The translations under genes and the position numbers were made by a program. Below the pieces are notes generated by a model. The model had not been told where the DNA came from and searched no databases. It saw only the letters and a list, made by a program, of their open reading frames with translations. Below are positions 25,334-35,267 of a stretch of 64,000 nucleotides of DNA, piece by piece. This stretch comes from an uncultured Alkalilimnicola sp. (GTDB lineage: Bacteria > Pseudomonadota > Gammaproteobacteria > Nitrococcales > AK92): assembly GCA_937951875.1 (NCBI GenBank), contig CALGAN010000007.1, forward strand, positions 7,110 through 71,109, given 5' to 3'. Position 1 is the stretch's first letter. Each line of letters starts with the position of its first letter.

Positions 25334-25549
25334 GTGGCAGAGCGCGAAAGCGGTATTGTGAAGTGGTTCGATAGCGCCAAGGGCTATGGTTTCATCCAGC
25401 GTCCGCAAGGCGATGATGTGTTCGTGCATTACCGCGCCATTCGTGGCGAGGGATTTCGCACCTTGGAAGGGGGACAGCACGTGGAGTTTACCGTTGTCCA
25501 AGGCCAGAAAGGCCTGCAGGCGGACGACGTCGATGTGATCAAGAAATAG
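25334..25549 (+). CDS. Cold-shock domain protein (CspA family)
   Basis: 71-residue OB-fold single-strand nucleic acid chaperone. RNP1 is KGYGFIQ (about 15-21) and RNP2 is DVFVHY (about 28-33). The start is GTG at 25334 with GAGG about 10 bases upstream. The otherwise standard FRTLEGGQHVEF replaces the more usual FKSLxEGQxVxF. It stands alone; whether it responds to cold cannot be told from sequence. Confidence 0.92.
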   Translation: MAERESGIVKWFDSAKGYGFIQRPQGDDVFVHYRAIRGEGFRTLEGGQHVEFTVVQGQKGLQADDVDVIKK

Positions 25550-25809
25550 CCGTTGCCCGCGGCGACCCGGTGCGGGCACGACGCGGCCCGCCGCCGGGTT
25601 CTGTCGTTCATTAATCGGTCGTTACCACGGGTTCAAACCCAGTCGCTCCATTTCGTTTGGCTGCGACATCGGGAAGGCGCTGAGGCCGCGGGGCGCGGCC
25701 GATCCTGTCGGCGGAAGCGGGGAAAAGGCTGGCTGGGGACCGCCAGCGTAAAGCGCGGCAAGCGGCCGCCGAGGCATGCGTGGCCCCGGCGGCGCGGACA
25801 CACGGCCGC

Positions 25810-27024
25810 TTACTGCTGATACTTGCTGAGGAAGCGGCGCAGGCCGGTCAGGGCCTCTTCCAGCACGTGGACATGCGGCAGGAACACGATGCGGAAGTGG
25901 TCGGGACGCGGCCAGTTGAACGCCGTGCCTTCCACCACCAGGATGCGTTCTTGGCGCAGCAGATCCAGGATGAACTGACGGTCGCTGCGGATCTTGAACA
26001 CCGCCGGATCGAGGCGCGGGAACAGGTATAGCGCGCCCTGCGGCTTCATGCAGCTCACGCCGGGGATTTCGTTGAGCATCTGCCACGCCTTCAGCCGCTG
26101 CTCGTACAGCCGCCCACCCGGCTGGATCAAGGCGGTGATGCTCTGGTAGCCGCCCAGCGCCGTCTGCACCGCGTGCTGCGCCGGCACGTTGGCGCACAGG
26201 CGCATCGACGACAGCATGTTCAGCCCCTCGATGTAGTCGCGCGCCCGGTGCTTCGGCCCGGTGATGACCATCCAGCCGCAGCGGAAGCCAGCCACACGAT
26301 AGACCTTGGACAGGCCGGAGAAGCTGATGATCAGCACGTCCTCGGCCAGCGTCGCCATCGGGATGTGCTGCGCGCCGTCGTAGACGATCTTGTCGTAGAT
26401 CTCGTCGGAGAAAATGATCAGGTTGTGCTTGCGGGCGAGCTCGACGATCCGCTCCAGCGTCTGGCGCGAGTACACGGCGCCGGTCGGATTGTTGGGGTTG
26501 ATCACCACGATGCCCTTGGTGTTCTTGGTGATCTTCCGCTCCATGTCGTCGATGTCCGGCTCCCAGCCGGCGCTCTCGTCGCACAGGTAGTGCACCGGCT
26601 TGCCGCCGGACAGGCTCACCGCCGCGGTCCACAGCGGGTAGTCGGGCGCCGGCAGCAGCATTTCGTCGCCGTTGTTGAGCAGCGCCTGCATGGTCATCAC
26701 GATCAGCTCGCTGACGCCGTTGCCCAGATAGACGTCGTCCAGGCTGACATCGAGAATGCCGCGCGACTGGTACTGCTGCACGATGGCCTTGCGGGCCGAG
26801 AAGATGCCCTTGGAGTCGCAATAACCTTGCGCCTGCGGCAGGTTGAGCATGACGTCCCGGAGAATCTCTTCTGGTGCCTCGAAACCGAAAGGTGCGGGAT
26901 TGCCGATGTTGAGCTTGAGGATGCGTTGGCCTTCGTCTTCCATCCGCTTGGCCTCGTCGAGCGCCGGGCCGCGGATGTCATAACAGACATGAGCGAGCTT
27001 GTTGGATTTGGCGATGGTGTGCAT
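25810..27024 (-). CDS. alaA: Alanine-type aminotransferase (AlaA family, class I PLP)
   Basis: 404 residues, fold-type I aminotransferase. Substrate-loop NIGNPAPFGFEAPEEI is at about 39-54, YCDSKGIFSARKAIV follows, the NPNNPTGAVYS motif is at about 175-185, and the PLP Schiff-base Lys is in SFSGLSKVYRVAGFRCGW near 241. These match the E. coli AlaA/YfbQ branch, which makes alanine from pyruvate and glutamate. The AlaA assignment is by resemblance. It stands alone on the minus strand. Confidence 0.9.
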   Translation of the reverse strand: MHTIAKSNKLAHVCYDIRGPALDEAKRMEDEGQRILKLNIGNPAPFGFEAPEEILRDVMLNLPQAQGYCDSKGIFSARKAIVQQYQSRGILDVSLDDVYLGNGVSELIVMTMQALLNNGDEMLLPAPDYPLWTAAVSLSGGKPVHYLCDESAGWEPDIDDMERKITKNTKGIVVINPNNPTGAVYSRQTLERIVELARKHNLIIFSDEIYDKIVYDGAQHIPMATLAEDVLIISFSGLSKVYRVAGFRCGWMVITGPKHRARDYIEGLNMLSSMRLCANVPAQHAVQTALGGYQSITALIQPGGRLYEQRLKAWQMLNEIPGVSCMKPQGALYLFPRLDPAVFKIRSDRQFILDLLRQERILVVEGTAFNWPRPDHFRIVFLPHVHVLEEALTGLRRFLSKYQQ

Positions 27025-27165
27025 TGCTGGAGCCCAGGACGGGCAAAGAGTTACAGAAGGTGGATCGATTATACACCCCCCCGTCTGCGGCGGAATGGCC
27101 CGCGCGGGCGCGCCGCGCGGACCTGGTCACAATGTACGTGATTGATACGCCTAGCCTTGCTCGGG

Positions 27166-27675
27166 CTAGGGGAAGGGCGGAACGGTGGGCTCGGTGCCGC
27201 CGATCTCGGCCTGCGGATAGATGTCGCGCACCAGTGTTTCGATGTCGTCGACGCGTTCTACCGGCACGTCCACCATCATCAGCAGCTGGCCGGATTCGAT
27301 GGCCTGCTCGAAGCGTTTGAGCCGGCTGTTGGGGGTGGAGATGCCCATCAGGCTCGACATCCAGGCGCCCAGTCCGGCGCCGGCCAGCGCCAGGCTCAGC
27401 ACCGCGCCGCCCCCGAGCACCAGGCCGGCCGGCGGAACCGCGACCGCCACCAGTCCGGCGAGCGCGCCGGTGGCGCCGCCGACCGTGACGCCGCGCTCGA
27501 GGGCTGGAATCAGGTCGGTGCGCTGCGCCACCGAGGCCGCGGGCAGATCCTCCAGCTCGGTGCCGCGTTTGGCCAGCAGGTGGATGTGGCGTTCCTCGAC
27601 ATGATTGAGCAGCAGCGCGTCGACCACCTTGCGTGCGCACGCAACGTCCGGCAACAGAAAGTAAAGCCGTCTCAT
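27166..27675 (-). CDS. DUF1269 membrane protein
   Basis: 169 residues. A soluble N-terminal part is followed by a glycine-rich double hydrophobic segment (about 62-112, VGGATGALAGLVAVAVPP and GLVLGGGAVLSLALAGAGLGAWMSSL) and a C-terminal region with VDVPVERVDDIETLV. This layout matches DUF1269 proteins of unknown function. It is divergent from the methyltransferase gene at 27788. Confidence 0.8.
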   Translation of the reverse strand: MRRLYFLLPDVACARKVVDALLLNHVEERHIHLLAKRGTELEDLPAASVAQRTDLIPALERGVTVGGATGALAGLVAVAVPPAGLVLGGGAVLSLALAGAGLGAWMSSLMGISTPNSRLKRFEQAIESGQLLMMVDVPVERVDDIETLVRDIYPQAEIGGTEPTVPPFP

Positions 27676-27787
27676 CGCCGATCTCCGCTATCTGCGTGTT
27701 ACCGGAACGTGGGGCCGACCGGCGCGATTTCCACGCATCGGCGCCGTGGGGCGTAGAATCGTGTCGAATCGACGGAGGAGGAAGGCC

Positions 27788-28441
27788 ATGGAGGCGGAAT
27801 TCTGGCGCCAGAAATGGCAGCGCAACGAAATCGGGTTTCACGAGCCGGCGCCGAACCGGCTGCTGACGGCGTTCTGGGAGCGGCTAGGGCTGCCGCCGGG
27901 CGCGACGGTGCTAGTGCCGCTGTGCGGCAAGAGCCTGGATCTGCTGTGGCTGCACGCCAACGGCTGGCGGGTGATCGGCATCGAGCTCAGCGAGCAGGCG
28001 GTGGAGGCGTTCTTCGCCGAGCACTCGCTGAGTTTCCGGCGCGAGCGGAATGACGCGTTCTGCCGCTACCGCGCGGCCGGGCTGGAGATCCTCTGCGGCG
28101 ATTTCTTCCAGGTCGAGCCGGAGGACGTGGGCGCGGTGGCGGCTTTCTACGATCGCGCCGCCTTGATCGCGCTGCCGTCGCCCATGCGGCGCCGCTACGT
28201 GGAGCACCTGGCCCGGCTGGCTCCGGCCGCGCCCGGACTGCTGGTGACGCTCGACTACGAGCCGGCCGAGGAGACGCTGCCGCCGTTCTCGGTCGATCCG
28301 CGGGCGGTGCAGGAGCTGCACGCCGGGCGCTTCGTGATCGAGCCGCTGGTGCGGGAGGACGTGCTGGCGGATAACCCGCGCCTGCTCGCCCGCGGCCTGC
28401 GTTCCCTGCACGAGGCGGCCTATCTGCTGCGGCCGCGCTGA
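27788..28441 (+). CDS. tpm: Thiopurine S-methyltransferase family protein
   Basis: 217-residue SAM-dependent methyltransferase. The start ATG 27788 has GGAGGAGGAAGG upstream. EFWRQKWQRNEIGFHE is the family N-terminus; VLVPLCGKSLDLLWL near 38-52 is the SAM motif, followed by VIGIELSEQAVEAF. In bacteria members methylate tellurite, selenite or thiopurines; the physiological substrate is not evident here. It ends 4 bases before the convergent secreted-protein gene. Confidence 0.92.
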   Translation: MEAEFWRQKWQRNEIGFHEPAPNRLLTAFWERLGLPPGATVLVPLCGKSLDLLWLHANGWRVIGIELSEQAVEAFFAEHSLSFRRERNDAFCRYRAAGLEILCGDFFQVEPEDVGAVAAFYDRAALIALPSPMRRRYVEHLARLAPAAPGLLVTLDYEPAEETLPPFSVDPRAVQELHAGRFVIEPLVREDVLADNPRLLARGLRSLHEAAYLLRPR

Positions 28442-28445
28442 CCGC

Positions 28446-28802
28446 TCAGAAGCGCATATCCAGGCTGATCGAGCCGGCGTCCAGGAAGGCATGGTCAATC
28501 GCCAGCCGATGGTAGGCGAAGCGCAGGTCGACGTCCTGGCCGAGCGCCAGGCGCAAGGCGCTAGCGGGCGTGGCATGGTTCCATGTTCGCCGCTCGGGCT
28601 GGTCCGGGTGGTTGGCGCGCAGGCGCTGATAGGCGTTCGCGGGGGGCTGCCGATAGGGGGCGCCGTGGGTGGCTTCGGCCGTCGCCGTCGTCAGTAGGCC
28701 GGCGAGGTTGGGCGGCAGTTCGAGCGTGATACGGGCCAGCGCGGCCGAGGGGACAACGAACAGGGGGATCAGGAGCGACTGCCATACCGACCGGGGGGTC
28801 AT
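28446..28802 (-). CDS. Secreted protein with an outer-membrane-type C-terminus, possible truncated OMP paralogue
   Basis: 118 residues from ATG 28802 (GGAGG 6 bases upstream). A signal peptide ends about residue 24 (SAALA). The middle resembles nothing I recognise. The last 37 residues align with the end of the neighbouring beta-barrel gene: ALRLALGQDVDLRFAYHRL against GVRFNLASNVDLRVEYARF, then a shared D-x-G-x-I pattern and a terminal R-F, the outer-membrane insertion signature. It is too short for an 8-stranded barrel, so it may be a degenerate duplicate or a small accessory protein. Confidence 0.6.
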   Translation of the reverse strand: MTPRSVWQSLLIPLFVVPSAALARITLELPPNLAGLLTTATAEATHGAPYRQPPANAYQRLRANHPDQPERRTWNHATPASALRLALGQDVDLRFAYHRLAIDHAFLDAGSISLDMRF

Positions 28803-28895
28803 GCAAGCCTCCGCCTTTGGTGTTGTTGCTGCTGAAGCGTGTAGTGGGCGCCGCCGTGCCCGACTCAAGGGCGGACAGGCGTTTGGCGGTGAGAC

Positions 28896-28923
28896 GCCGA
28901 CCTGGCGTATTCGCCAGGTCGGC
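28896..28923. terminator. Perfect 12-bp hairpin downstream of the OMP gene
   Basis: GCCGACCTGGCG (28896-28907) and its exact complement CGCCAGGTCGGC (28912-28923) flank a 4-base loop. It lies 27 bases past the OMP stop on the minus strand. No T-tract follows on either strand, so it may be a transcript-end stabiliser rather than an intrinsic terminator. Confidence 0.55.
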
Positions 28924-28949
28924 TGCGCGATACCGACTTCCGAGGCCGG

Positions 28950-29501
28950 TCAGAAGCGGAACTGCACGTCTATCCAGCCGGAGTCGGCATCGACGTCATC
29001 GAATTGGAAGCGGGCGTACTCGACCCGCAGGTCGACGTTCGAGGCGAGATTGAAGCGTACGCCGCCGCCGCCGAACCAGTCGTTGCCGTTGTCGCTGCCG
29101 GGACCGAAGGGGCTGCTGCCGTCGCGGTCCCACCAGAAATTGCCCAGCTTCAGGTAGGGGGCGAAGTTGCCGATCGGCCATTGGGCGACGGCCGCCAAGC
29201 CCCAGCCGTCGACATCGATGTCGGCGCCGGAGCCGCCGATGTCGCCGAAGTCGGCGTAGAAGCCTTCGACGCCGAGCCAGGGGATGAAGGTCACGCCGGC
29301 ATAGGCGCGCCATGCGGCGTTGTCGTCGTTGATGTCGAAGTTGTCGGCATCGCCGTCGGCATCGTAGTAGCCGCCGCCGATGCCGCCGTAGAAGCTGGGT
29401 ACGCGTTCGCCACCCCGTTGCTGATACTGAGCGTTGCCCGCGAGCGGTACGCTGGCCAGCAGGCCGACCAGGGCAAGCCCCAACAGCGTCGTCGTCTTCA
29501 T
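28950..29501 (-). CDS. Outer-membrane beta-barrel protein (OmpA/opacity-like)
   Basis: 183 residues from ATG 29501. The signal peptide ends near residue 24 (AGNA). The mature protein alternates aromatic/polar strands typical of an 8-stranded barrel (SFYGGIGGGYYDADGD, RAYAGVTFIPWLGVEGFYADFGD, WGLAAVAQWPI, FAPYLKLGNFWWDRDG) and ends in VQFRF, a terminal Phe recognised by the BAM machinery. Loops are rich in Asp and Gly (DADGDADNFDINDDN), perhaps cation-binding. Specific function unknown. Confidence 0.82.
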   Translation of the reverse strand: MKTTTLLGLALVGLLASVPLAGNAQYQQRGGERVPSFYGGIGGGYYDADGDADNFDINDDNAAWRAYAGVTFIPWLGVEGFYADFGDIGGSGADIDVDGWGLAAVAQWPIGNFAPYLKLGNFWWDRDGSSPFGPGSDNGNDWFGGGGVRFNLASNVDLRVEYARFQFDDVDADSGWIDVQFRF

Positions 29502-29648
29502 GATTGCGCGTCCTTTGCGATCAAGCCGTGAATCGCGGCGGCGGGGTGCCGTGTCGGCGCCGCCGCCGCGTCCGCCGTTACGGATCGCGAAGATCAGTAA
29601 TGGCTTATGAGGTATGGTGGGGACGCAACAATCCGATGCCAACTGTTG

Positions 29649-30404
29649 CTAATGTGCAACAGCGGGCACGACGCAATCGATATCGCCGAGCGCGGCGTGA
29701 TCGTGGGCTCCATGGCCGTGCAGCAACCACGGCGCGGCGACCGTCCAGACGCCGAAGGCCAGCAGCAGCGCGCCGCTGGCGCGGCGCAACCCCGGGCGGC
29801 CAGCGTAGCGCGCCAGGCTGGCGGCGGCGGCGCCGGCGCCGACCATGGTCGGCAGCGTGCCGACGCCGAAAGCGATCATGATCAGCCCGCCCTGGAGCGG
29901 GTCGGCGGCGACCGCGGCGGCCAGCAGCATGGTGTAGACCAAGCCGCACGGCAGCCAGCCCCAGAGCGCGCCCAGCGTCAGCGCCGCCGCCGGCGAGCGC
30001 ACCGGCAGCAGCCGCCGGGTCAGCGGCGCCAGCCGCCGCCACACCCCGGCGCCAACGGCTTCGATATGGCGCAGGCCGCGCCAGTTGATCGCCAGCTGCA
30101 GGCCGATGGCGACCATGATCAGCCCGGTGAGGACGCGCAGCAGGCCACTCCAGGCGGAAAAGTTGAGGGCGTTGCCCAGCCACATGCCGAAGGCGCCGGC
30201 TACCAGGCCGCCCAGGCCGTAGCTCGTGATGCGGCCCAGGTTGAACAGCAGGCTGTAGGCGGCGCCGCTGACCGGGCTACGGCGGGCAGCCGGCGTGCCC
30301 ATGTTCAGCGCGCCGACGATGCCGCCGCACATGCCCAGGCAGTGGACGCTGCCGAACAGGCCGGCCATCAGCGCGGCGAGCAGGGTGAGCTCGCCGCTGA
30401 TCAC
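29649..30404 (-). CDS. Sulfite exporter TauE/SafE-family membrane protein
   Basis: 251 residues, six predicted membrane segments in two repeats. The first begins MAGLFGSVHCLGMCGGI with a Cys-x-x-x-Cys pair; the second has TLGALWGWLPCGLVY. This UreH/DsbD-like branch is often the last gene of cbb3 oxidase clusters and is suspected of a role in copper or haem handling; that role is inferred from context. The GTG start (30404) overlaps the ccoS stop (GTGA), so translation is coupled. The tail is His-rich (HGHGAHDHA), suggestive of metal binding. Confidence 0.85.
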   Translation of the reverse strand: MISGELTLLAALMAGLFGSVHCLGMCGGIVGALNMGTPAARRSPVSGAAYSLLFNLGRITSYGLGGLVAGAFGMWLGNALNFSAWSGLLRVLTGLIMVAIGLQLAINWRGLRHIEAVGAGVWRRLAPLTRRLLPVRSPAAALTLGALWGWLPCGLVYTMLLAAAVAADPLQGGLIMIAFGVGTLPTMVGAGAAAASLARYAGRPGLRRASGALLLAFGVWTVAAPWLLHGHGAHDHAALGDIDCVVPAVAH

Positions 30405-30589
30405 GGCTCCTCCTTGCGCTCCTCGTTCGCCTTCTTCTGCGGCTGAGGCTGGTCGTCGTCGAGGAGGATCTGATAGGCCGGCGTGTCGAGGTCGTCGAAC
30501 TGTCCGTTGCCCACCGCCCAGAAGAAAGCCCAGATGGCGAACGCCACTAGCACCACGCCGAGCGGGATCATGAAGAACAGGATTTCCAT
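30401..30589 (-). CDS. ccoS: cbb3 oxidase maturation protein CcoS
   Basis: 62-residue single-pass membrane protein: MEILFFMIPLGVVLVAFAIW forms the helix, followed by FFWAVGNGQFDDLDTPAYQIL, the CcoS signature, and a charged tail. It is needed for cofactor insertion into the oxidase core in other bacteria. The ATG overlaps the ccoI stop and its own stop overlaps the next gene, so it is embedded in the operon. Confidence 0.95.
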   Translation of the reverse strand: MEILFFMIPLGVVLVAFAIWAFFWAVGNGQFDDLDTPAYQILLDDDQPQPQKKANEERKEEP

Positions 30590-33048
30590 CAGCTTACCTC
30601 GCTCACGGCCCCGGGCAGCGCGGCCGGGGGACAGACTTCGGTGCGGCGGCGCCGCGACAGCCGCATGGCGTTGATCACCACCACCAGCGAGCTGACCGAC
30701 ATGCCGATCGCCGCCATCCACGGGGTGAGCACGCCGATCGCGGCCAGCGGGATGGTGGTGGCGTTGTAGCTCAGCGCCCAGCCGATGTTCTCGCGGATGA
30801 TGCGGGTAGTCATGCGCGCGGTGCGCACGCCTTGCACCAGCGGCGTCAGCGATTCGCCCAGCAGCACCATGGCCGCCGAGGTCTGCGCCAAGGCGGTGCC
30901 GCTGCCCATGGCCGCCGAGACGTCGGCGCCGGCCAGCACCGGGGCGTCGTTGATGCCGTCGCCGACCATCAGCACCACGGCGCCGGCGGCCTGCAGCTCG
31001 CGAATGCGGGTGAGCTTGTCGGCCGGCGTCATGCGCGCGCTGAAGCGGCGGATGCCCAGCCGCTGCGCCAGGGCGCTGACCGCCTCATGGCTGTCGCCGC
31101 TGGCGATTTCCAGGTGCAGGCCCAGTCCGCGCAGCTCGTCCAGCACGGCCTTGGTGTCCGGCCGCACCCGGTCGGCCAGGCGCATCAGCGCCAGCACGCC
31201 GCGCTCGTCGCCGAGCGCGATCCAGCTGTCGCCGCCTTGATCGGCGGCGGGCAGCGGCGCGCCGCTCAGCGCCGCCACGAACTCGGCCGTGCCGATCCGC
31301 AGGCGGCGGCCGTCGATGATGCCTTCCAGGCCGGCGCCGGCGGTGACCACCACATCCTCGGCGCGGTCATCGGTTTCGATCTCGGTGAAGGCCTTGGCGA
31401 TCGGGTGTTCGGAGTGCCGTTCCAGCGCCGCCGCCAGCCGCAGGCAGCGGTCGGCGTCGAGCGCGCCGAGCGGGCGCACCTCGTCCACGGCGATGCGCCC
31501 TTCGGTGAGCGTGCCGGTCTTGTCGAACACCACGTGGGTGACCTTGGCCAGATTCTCCAGCGCGTCGCCGCGCACGGTGAGCAGGCCCTCGCGGGTCAGC
31601 CGGCTGGTGGCGGCGACCAGCGCCACCGGGGTGGCCAGGCCGAGCGCGCAGGGGCAGCTCACCACCAGCACCGCCACCGTAGTGAGCAGCGCCATTTCCG
31701 GACTTCTGGGCAGCCAGTAAGCCGCCACCGCGGCGGCGATGAGCAGCACGCCGATCACGAAGCGGCCGGCGATCCAGTCGGCGACCCGGGCCAAGCGCGG
31801 GCGCTCGGCCTGGGCGCGGTCGAGCAGGCGGCCGATGGTCGACAGCACGGTGTTCTGGCCGGTCTGCTCGACGCGCAGCTGGATCGGGTTGGCGACGTTG
31901 AGGCTGCCGGCGACCACGGTGTCGCCGACGCCGCGCGCCTGCGGCAGCGACTCGCCGGTGAGCATGGATTCGTCGAAGCGGGACTGGCCCCAGACGATAC
32001 GGCCGTCGGCCGGCACGGTCTCGCCGGCGCGCACCGCGACCACGTCGCCGATCTCCAGCTCCTCCACCGCCACCCGCTCCTCGGCGCCGTCGATCACGCG
32101 GCGGGCGGTGGGCGGGATCAGCGCGGTGAGCACGTCGGTGGCGGCGGCGGCCTTGTGCCGCGCCGCCATTTCCACGTAGCGGCCGACCAGCAGGAAGAAC
32201 ACGAACATGGTCACGGAGTCGAAGTAGACCTCGTGGCCGCGGGTGAGCGTCTGCCAGCAACTGGCCAGGTAGGCGATGGTCATGCCCAGCGCCACCGGCA
32301 CGTCCATGCCGACCCGGCGCGCCTGCAGATCGCGGAGCGCGCCCTTGTAGAACGGCCAGGCCGAGTAGAACAGCACCGGGGTGGCCATCGCCCAGCTGAC
32401 CCAGCGCAGCAGCTCCTGATAGACCTCGTCGATGCCGGTGAAGGCCCCGAAGTACAGGCCGACGGCGAACATCATCACCTGCATCATGCCGAAGCCGGCC
32501 ACCACCAGCCGCTTGAGAGCGGCGTGGCGCTCGCGCTGCGCCGCCGACTCCGCCTGGCCGGCGCCGACCGGATGCGGCCGGTAGCCTAGGCGGGCGAGGT
32601 TGCGCATCAGGGTGCTGACCTGTACCTGGGCCGGGTCGAAGCGGATCAGCGCCCGGCCCGAAGCCGGGTTGACGGTGACTTCGGCTACGCCGGGCAGGCG
32701 CCGCAGGCAGTGATCGATCAGCCAGGCGCAGGCGGCGCAGCTCAGGTTCTCGATCAGCAGGGCGGCCTCGCGCTGTCCGCCGCTCAGCTCGCGCACGAAG
32801 CTCTGCTGGACCCGGGGGCGGTCGAAGGCGTCCCACTCGTCGGGGCCGTCACTGGGATCCTGCGGGCGCGCCGATGGGCCGGTGCGGTAGCGGTAGAAGT
32901 TCTCCAGGCCGGAACCGGCGATCAGCGACGCCACCGCCTCGCAGCCGGCGCAGCACACCGGCCGGGGGCTGCCGTCGATGACGACGCTGCGGGTCTCCCC
33001 AGCAGGGATGGGGTCGCCGCAATGGAAACAGGTAGACACTTCGCTCAC
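30589..33048 (-). CDS. ccoI: Copper-translocating P1B ATPase for cbb3 oxidase assembly (CcoI/FixI)
   Basis: 819 residues. The N-terminus has CFHC (7-10) and CCAGC (32-36), then a heavy-metal domain with CAAC at 104-107, membrane helices, the TGES phosphatase motif, the metal-channel CPCAL, the phosphorylation DKTGTLT and the hinge GDGINDAPVLAGADVS. CPC and the cco context identify the Cu exporter that supplies the oxidase rather than a detoxifying CopA. The GTG start at 33048 directly follows the ccoH TAA with no Shine-Dalgarno, implying coupling. Confidence 0.96.
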   Translation of the reverse strand: MSEVSTCFHCGDPIPAGETRSVVIDGSPRPVCCAGCEAVASLIAGSGLENFYRYRTGPSARPQDPSDGPDEWDAFDRPRVQQSFVRELSGGQREAALLIENLSCAACAWLIDHCLRRLPGVAEVTVNPASGRALIRFDPAQVQVSTLMRNLARLGYRPHPVGAGQAESAAQRERHAALKRLVVAGFGMMQVMMFAVGLYFGAFTGIDEVYQELLRWVSWAMATPVLFYSAWPFYKGALRDLQARRVGMDVPVALGMTIAYLASCWQTLTRGHEVYFDSVTMFVFFLLVGRYVEMAARHKAAAATDVLTALIPPTARRVIDGAEERVAVEELEIGDVVAVRAGETVPADGRIVWGQSRFDESMLTGESLPQARGVGDTVVAGSLNVANPIQLRVEQTGQNTVLSTIGRLLDRAQAERPRLARVADWIAGRFVIGVLLIAAAVAAYWLPRSPEMALLTTVAVLVVSCPCALGLATPVALVAATSRLTREGLLTVRGDALENLAKVTHVVFDKTGTLTEGRIAVDEVRPLGALDADRCLRLAAALERHSEHPIAKAFTEIETDDRAEDVVVTAGAGLEGIIDGRRLRIGTAEFVAALSGAPLPAADQGGDSWIALGDERGVLALMRLADRVRPDTKAVLDELRGLGLHLEIASGDSHEAVSALAQRLGIRRFSARMTPADKLTRIRELQAAGAVVLMVGDGINDAPVLAGADVSAAMGSGTALAQTSAAMVLLGESLTPLVQGVRTARMTTRIIRENIGWALSYNATTIPLAAIGVLTPWMAAIGMSVSSLVVVINAMRLSRRRRTEVCPPAALPGAVSEVS

Positions 33049-33543
33049 TTATAACCCGCTTGCGCCCGCGCGGAGCGCACTCGAGGAGGCATCCTTCTCG
33101 AGCCCACCGTTGAGTCGCCAGCTGCGGTCCTCGGGCTCGACTTGCAGCCGCCAGCGGCCGCCGGCGGCGGCGCCGGGGAGGGCGCCACTGTAGACGCCCT
33201 CCTCTGTGCGTTGGACCAGGGCTAGCAGGTCCCGGTCGGGGTCGGTGGGGTGGACGAAGCGCACCAGCAGCCGCTCGGGCGCCTCGCCCTGGAGCTGGAC
33301 CTCGATCGTGCCCTGATCGCGCTGCAGCTGCAGCTCACCGCTCAGGCCGCGCGCGGCGGCGGCGTTCTCGCGGCTGAGGTCCGGCGCCATCACCATGCCT
33401 TCCTTGCGGACATCGTCGGTGATGACCACGTCGGCCGACTTGATCGCGATCATCAAGGTGATGAGTCCGCCGATCACCGCCGCCAGCGGCGGAATCCACA
33501 CGAACCAAGCCCAGGGCTGCCGATACCAGACGTTCGAGCTCAA
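33049..33543 (-). CDS. ccoH: cbb3 oxidase assembly protein CcoH (FixH family)
   Basis: 164 residues with one N-terminal helix (WAWFVWIPPLAAVIGGLITLMIAI, about 12-36) and a periplasmic FixH domain in which VRFVHPTDPDRDLLALV and GRWRLQVEPEDRSWRLNG are typical. It binds the assembling oxidase. It lies between ccoG and ccoI with 3 and 0 bases between stops and starts. Confidence 0.92.
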   Translation of the reverse strand: MSSNVWYRQPWAWFVWIPPLAAVIGGLITLMIAIKSADVVITDDVRKEGMVMAPDLSRENAAAARGLSGELQLQRDQGTIEVQLQGEAPERLLVRFVHPTDPDRDLLALVQRTEEGVYSGALPGAAAGGRWRLQVEPEDRSWRLNGGLEKDASSSALRAGASGL

Positions 33544-33546
33544 GAC

Positions 33547-34957
<1,411 letters not shown>

Positions 34958-34971
<14 letters not shown>

Positions 34972-35260
34972 CGTGTGATTCGGGGATTCTCTGCCTGTCG
35001 GTGGGCGGTGACAGGAGTGCCATCGTGAGGAAGCTCGACCAAGCCGTTGCGCCCCAGAACATGAAAAAGCCGATGGTGTAGCCGAGCTTGCGAGAGATCT
35101 CGAGGTAAGGGAATGTGGCGCTACGCAACTCCTCGGGATCGATGTTGGCGAAAAAGACCATGGTCGCGATCCCTGCGATCAGGAAGGAGGGCCAGAGTAC
35201 GGCCCCCCAGCGACGGATGCGTTCCTGGGGCTCGGGCGCAAGGCCCGAGCCCGTCATCAT
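34958..35260 (-). CDS. Small membrane protein in the cco operon, family not recognised
   Basis: 100 residues from ATG 35260; a second ATG is the next codon. Two predicted helices: LWPSFLIAGIATMVFFANID (about 19-38) and a second at LGYTIGFFMFWGATAWSSFLTMALL (about 53-77), with a short intervening ISRK loop. It lies between ccoP (7 bases) and ccoG (overlap of 14), within one transcript. No metal or haem motif. By position I infer an assembly or stability role; I do not recognise a named family. Confidence 0.8.
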
Positions 35261-35267
35261 GGTCTGC

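Noticed and set aside
30832..32589. 585-residue open frame on the plus strand across ccoI
   Set aside because: Antisense shadow of the copper ATPase gene, which has all catalytic motifs.
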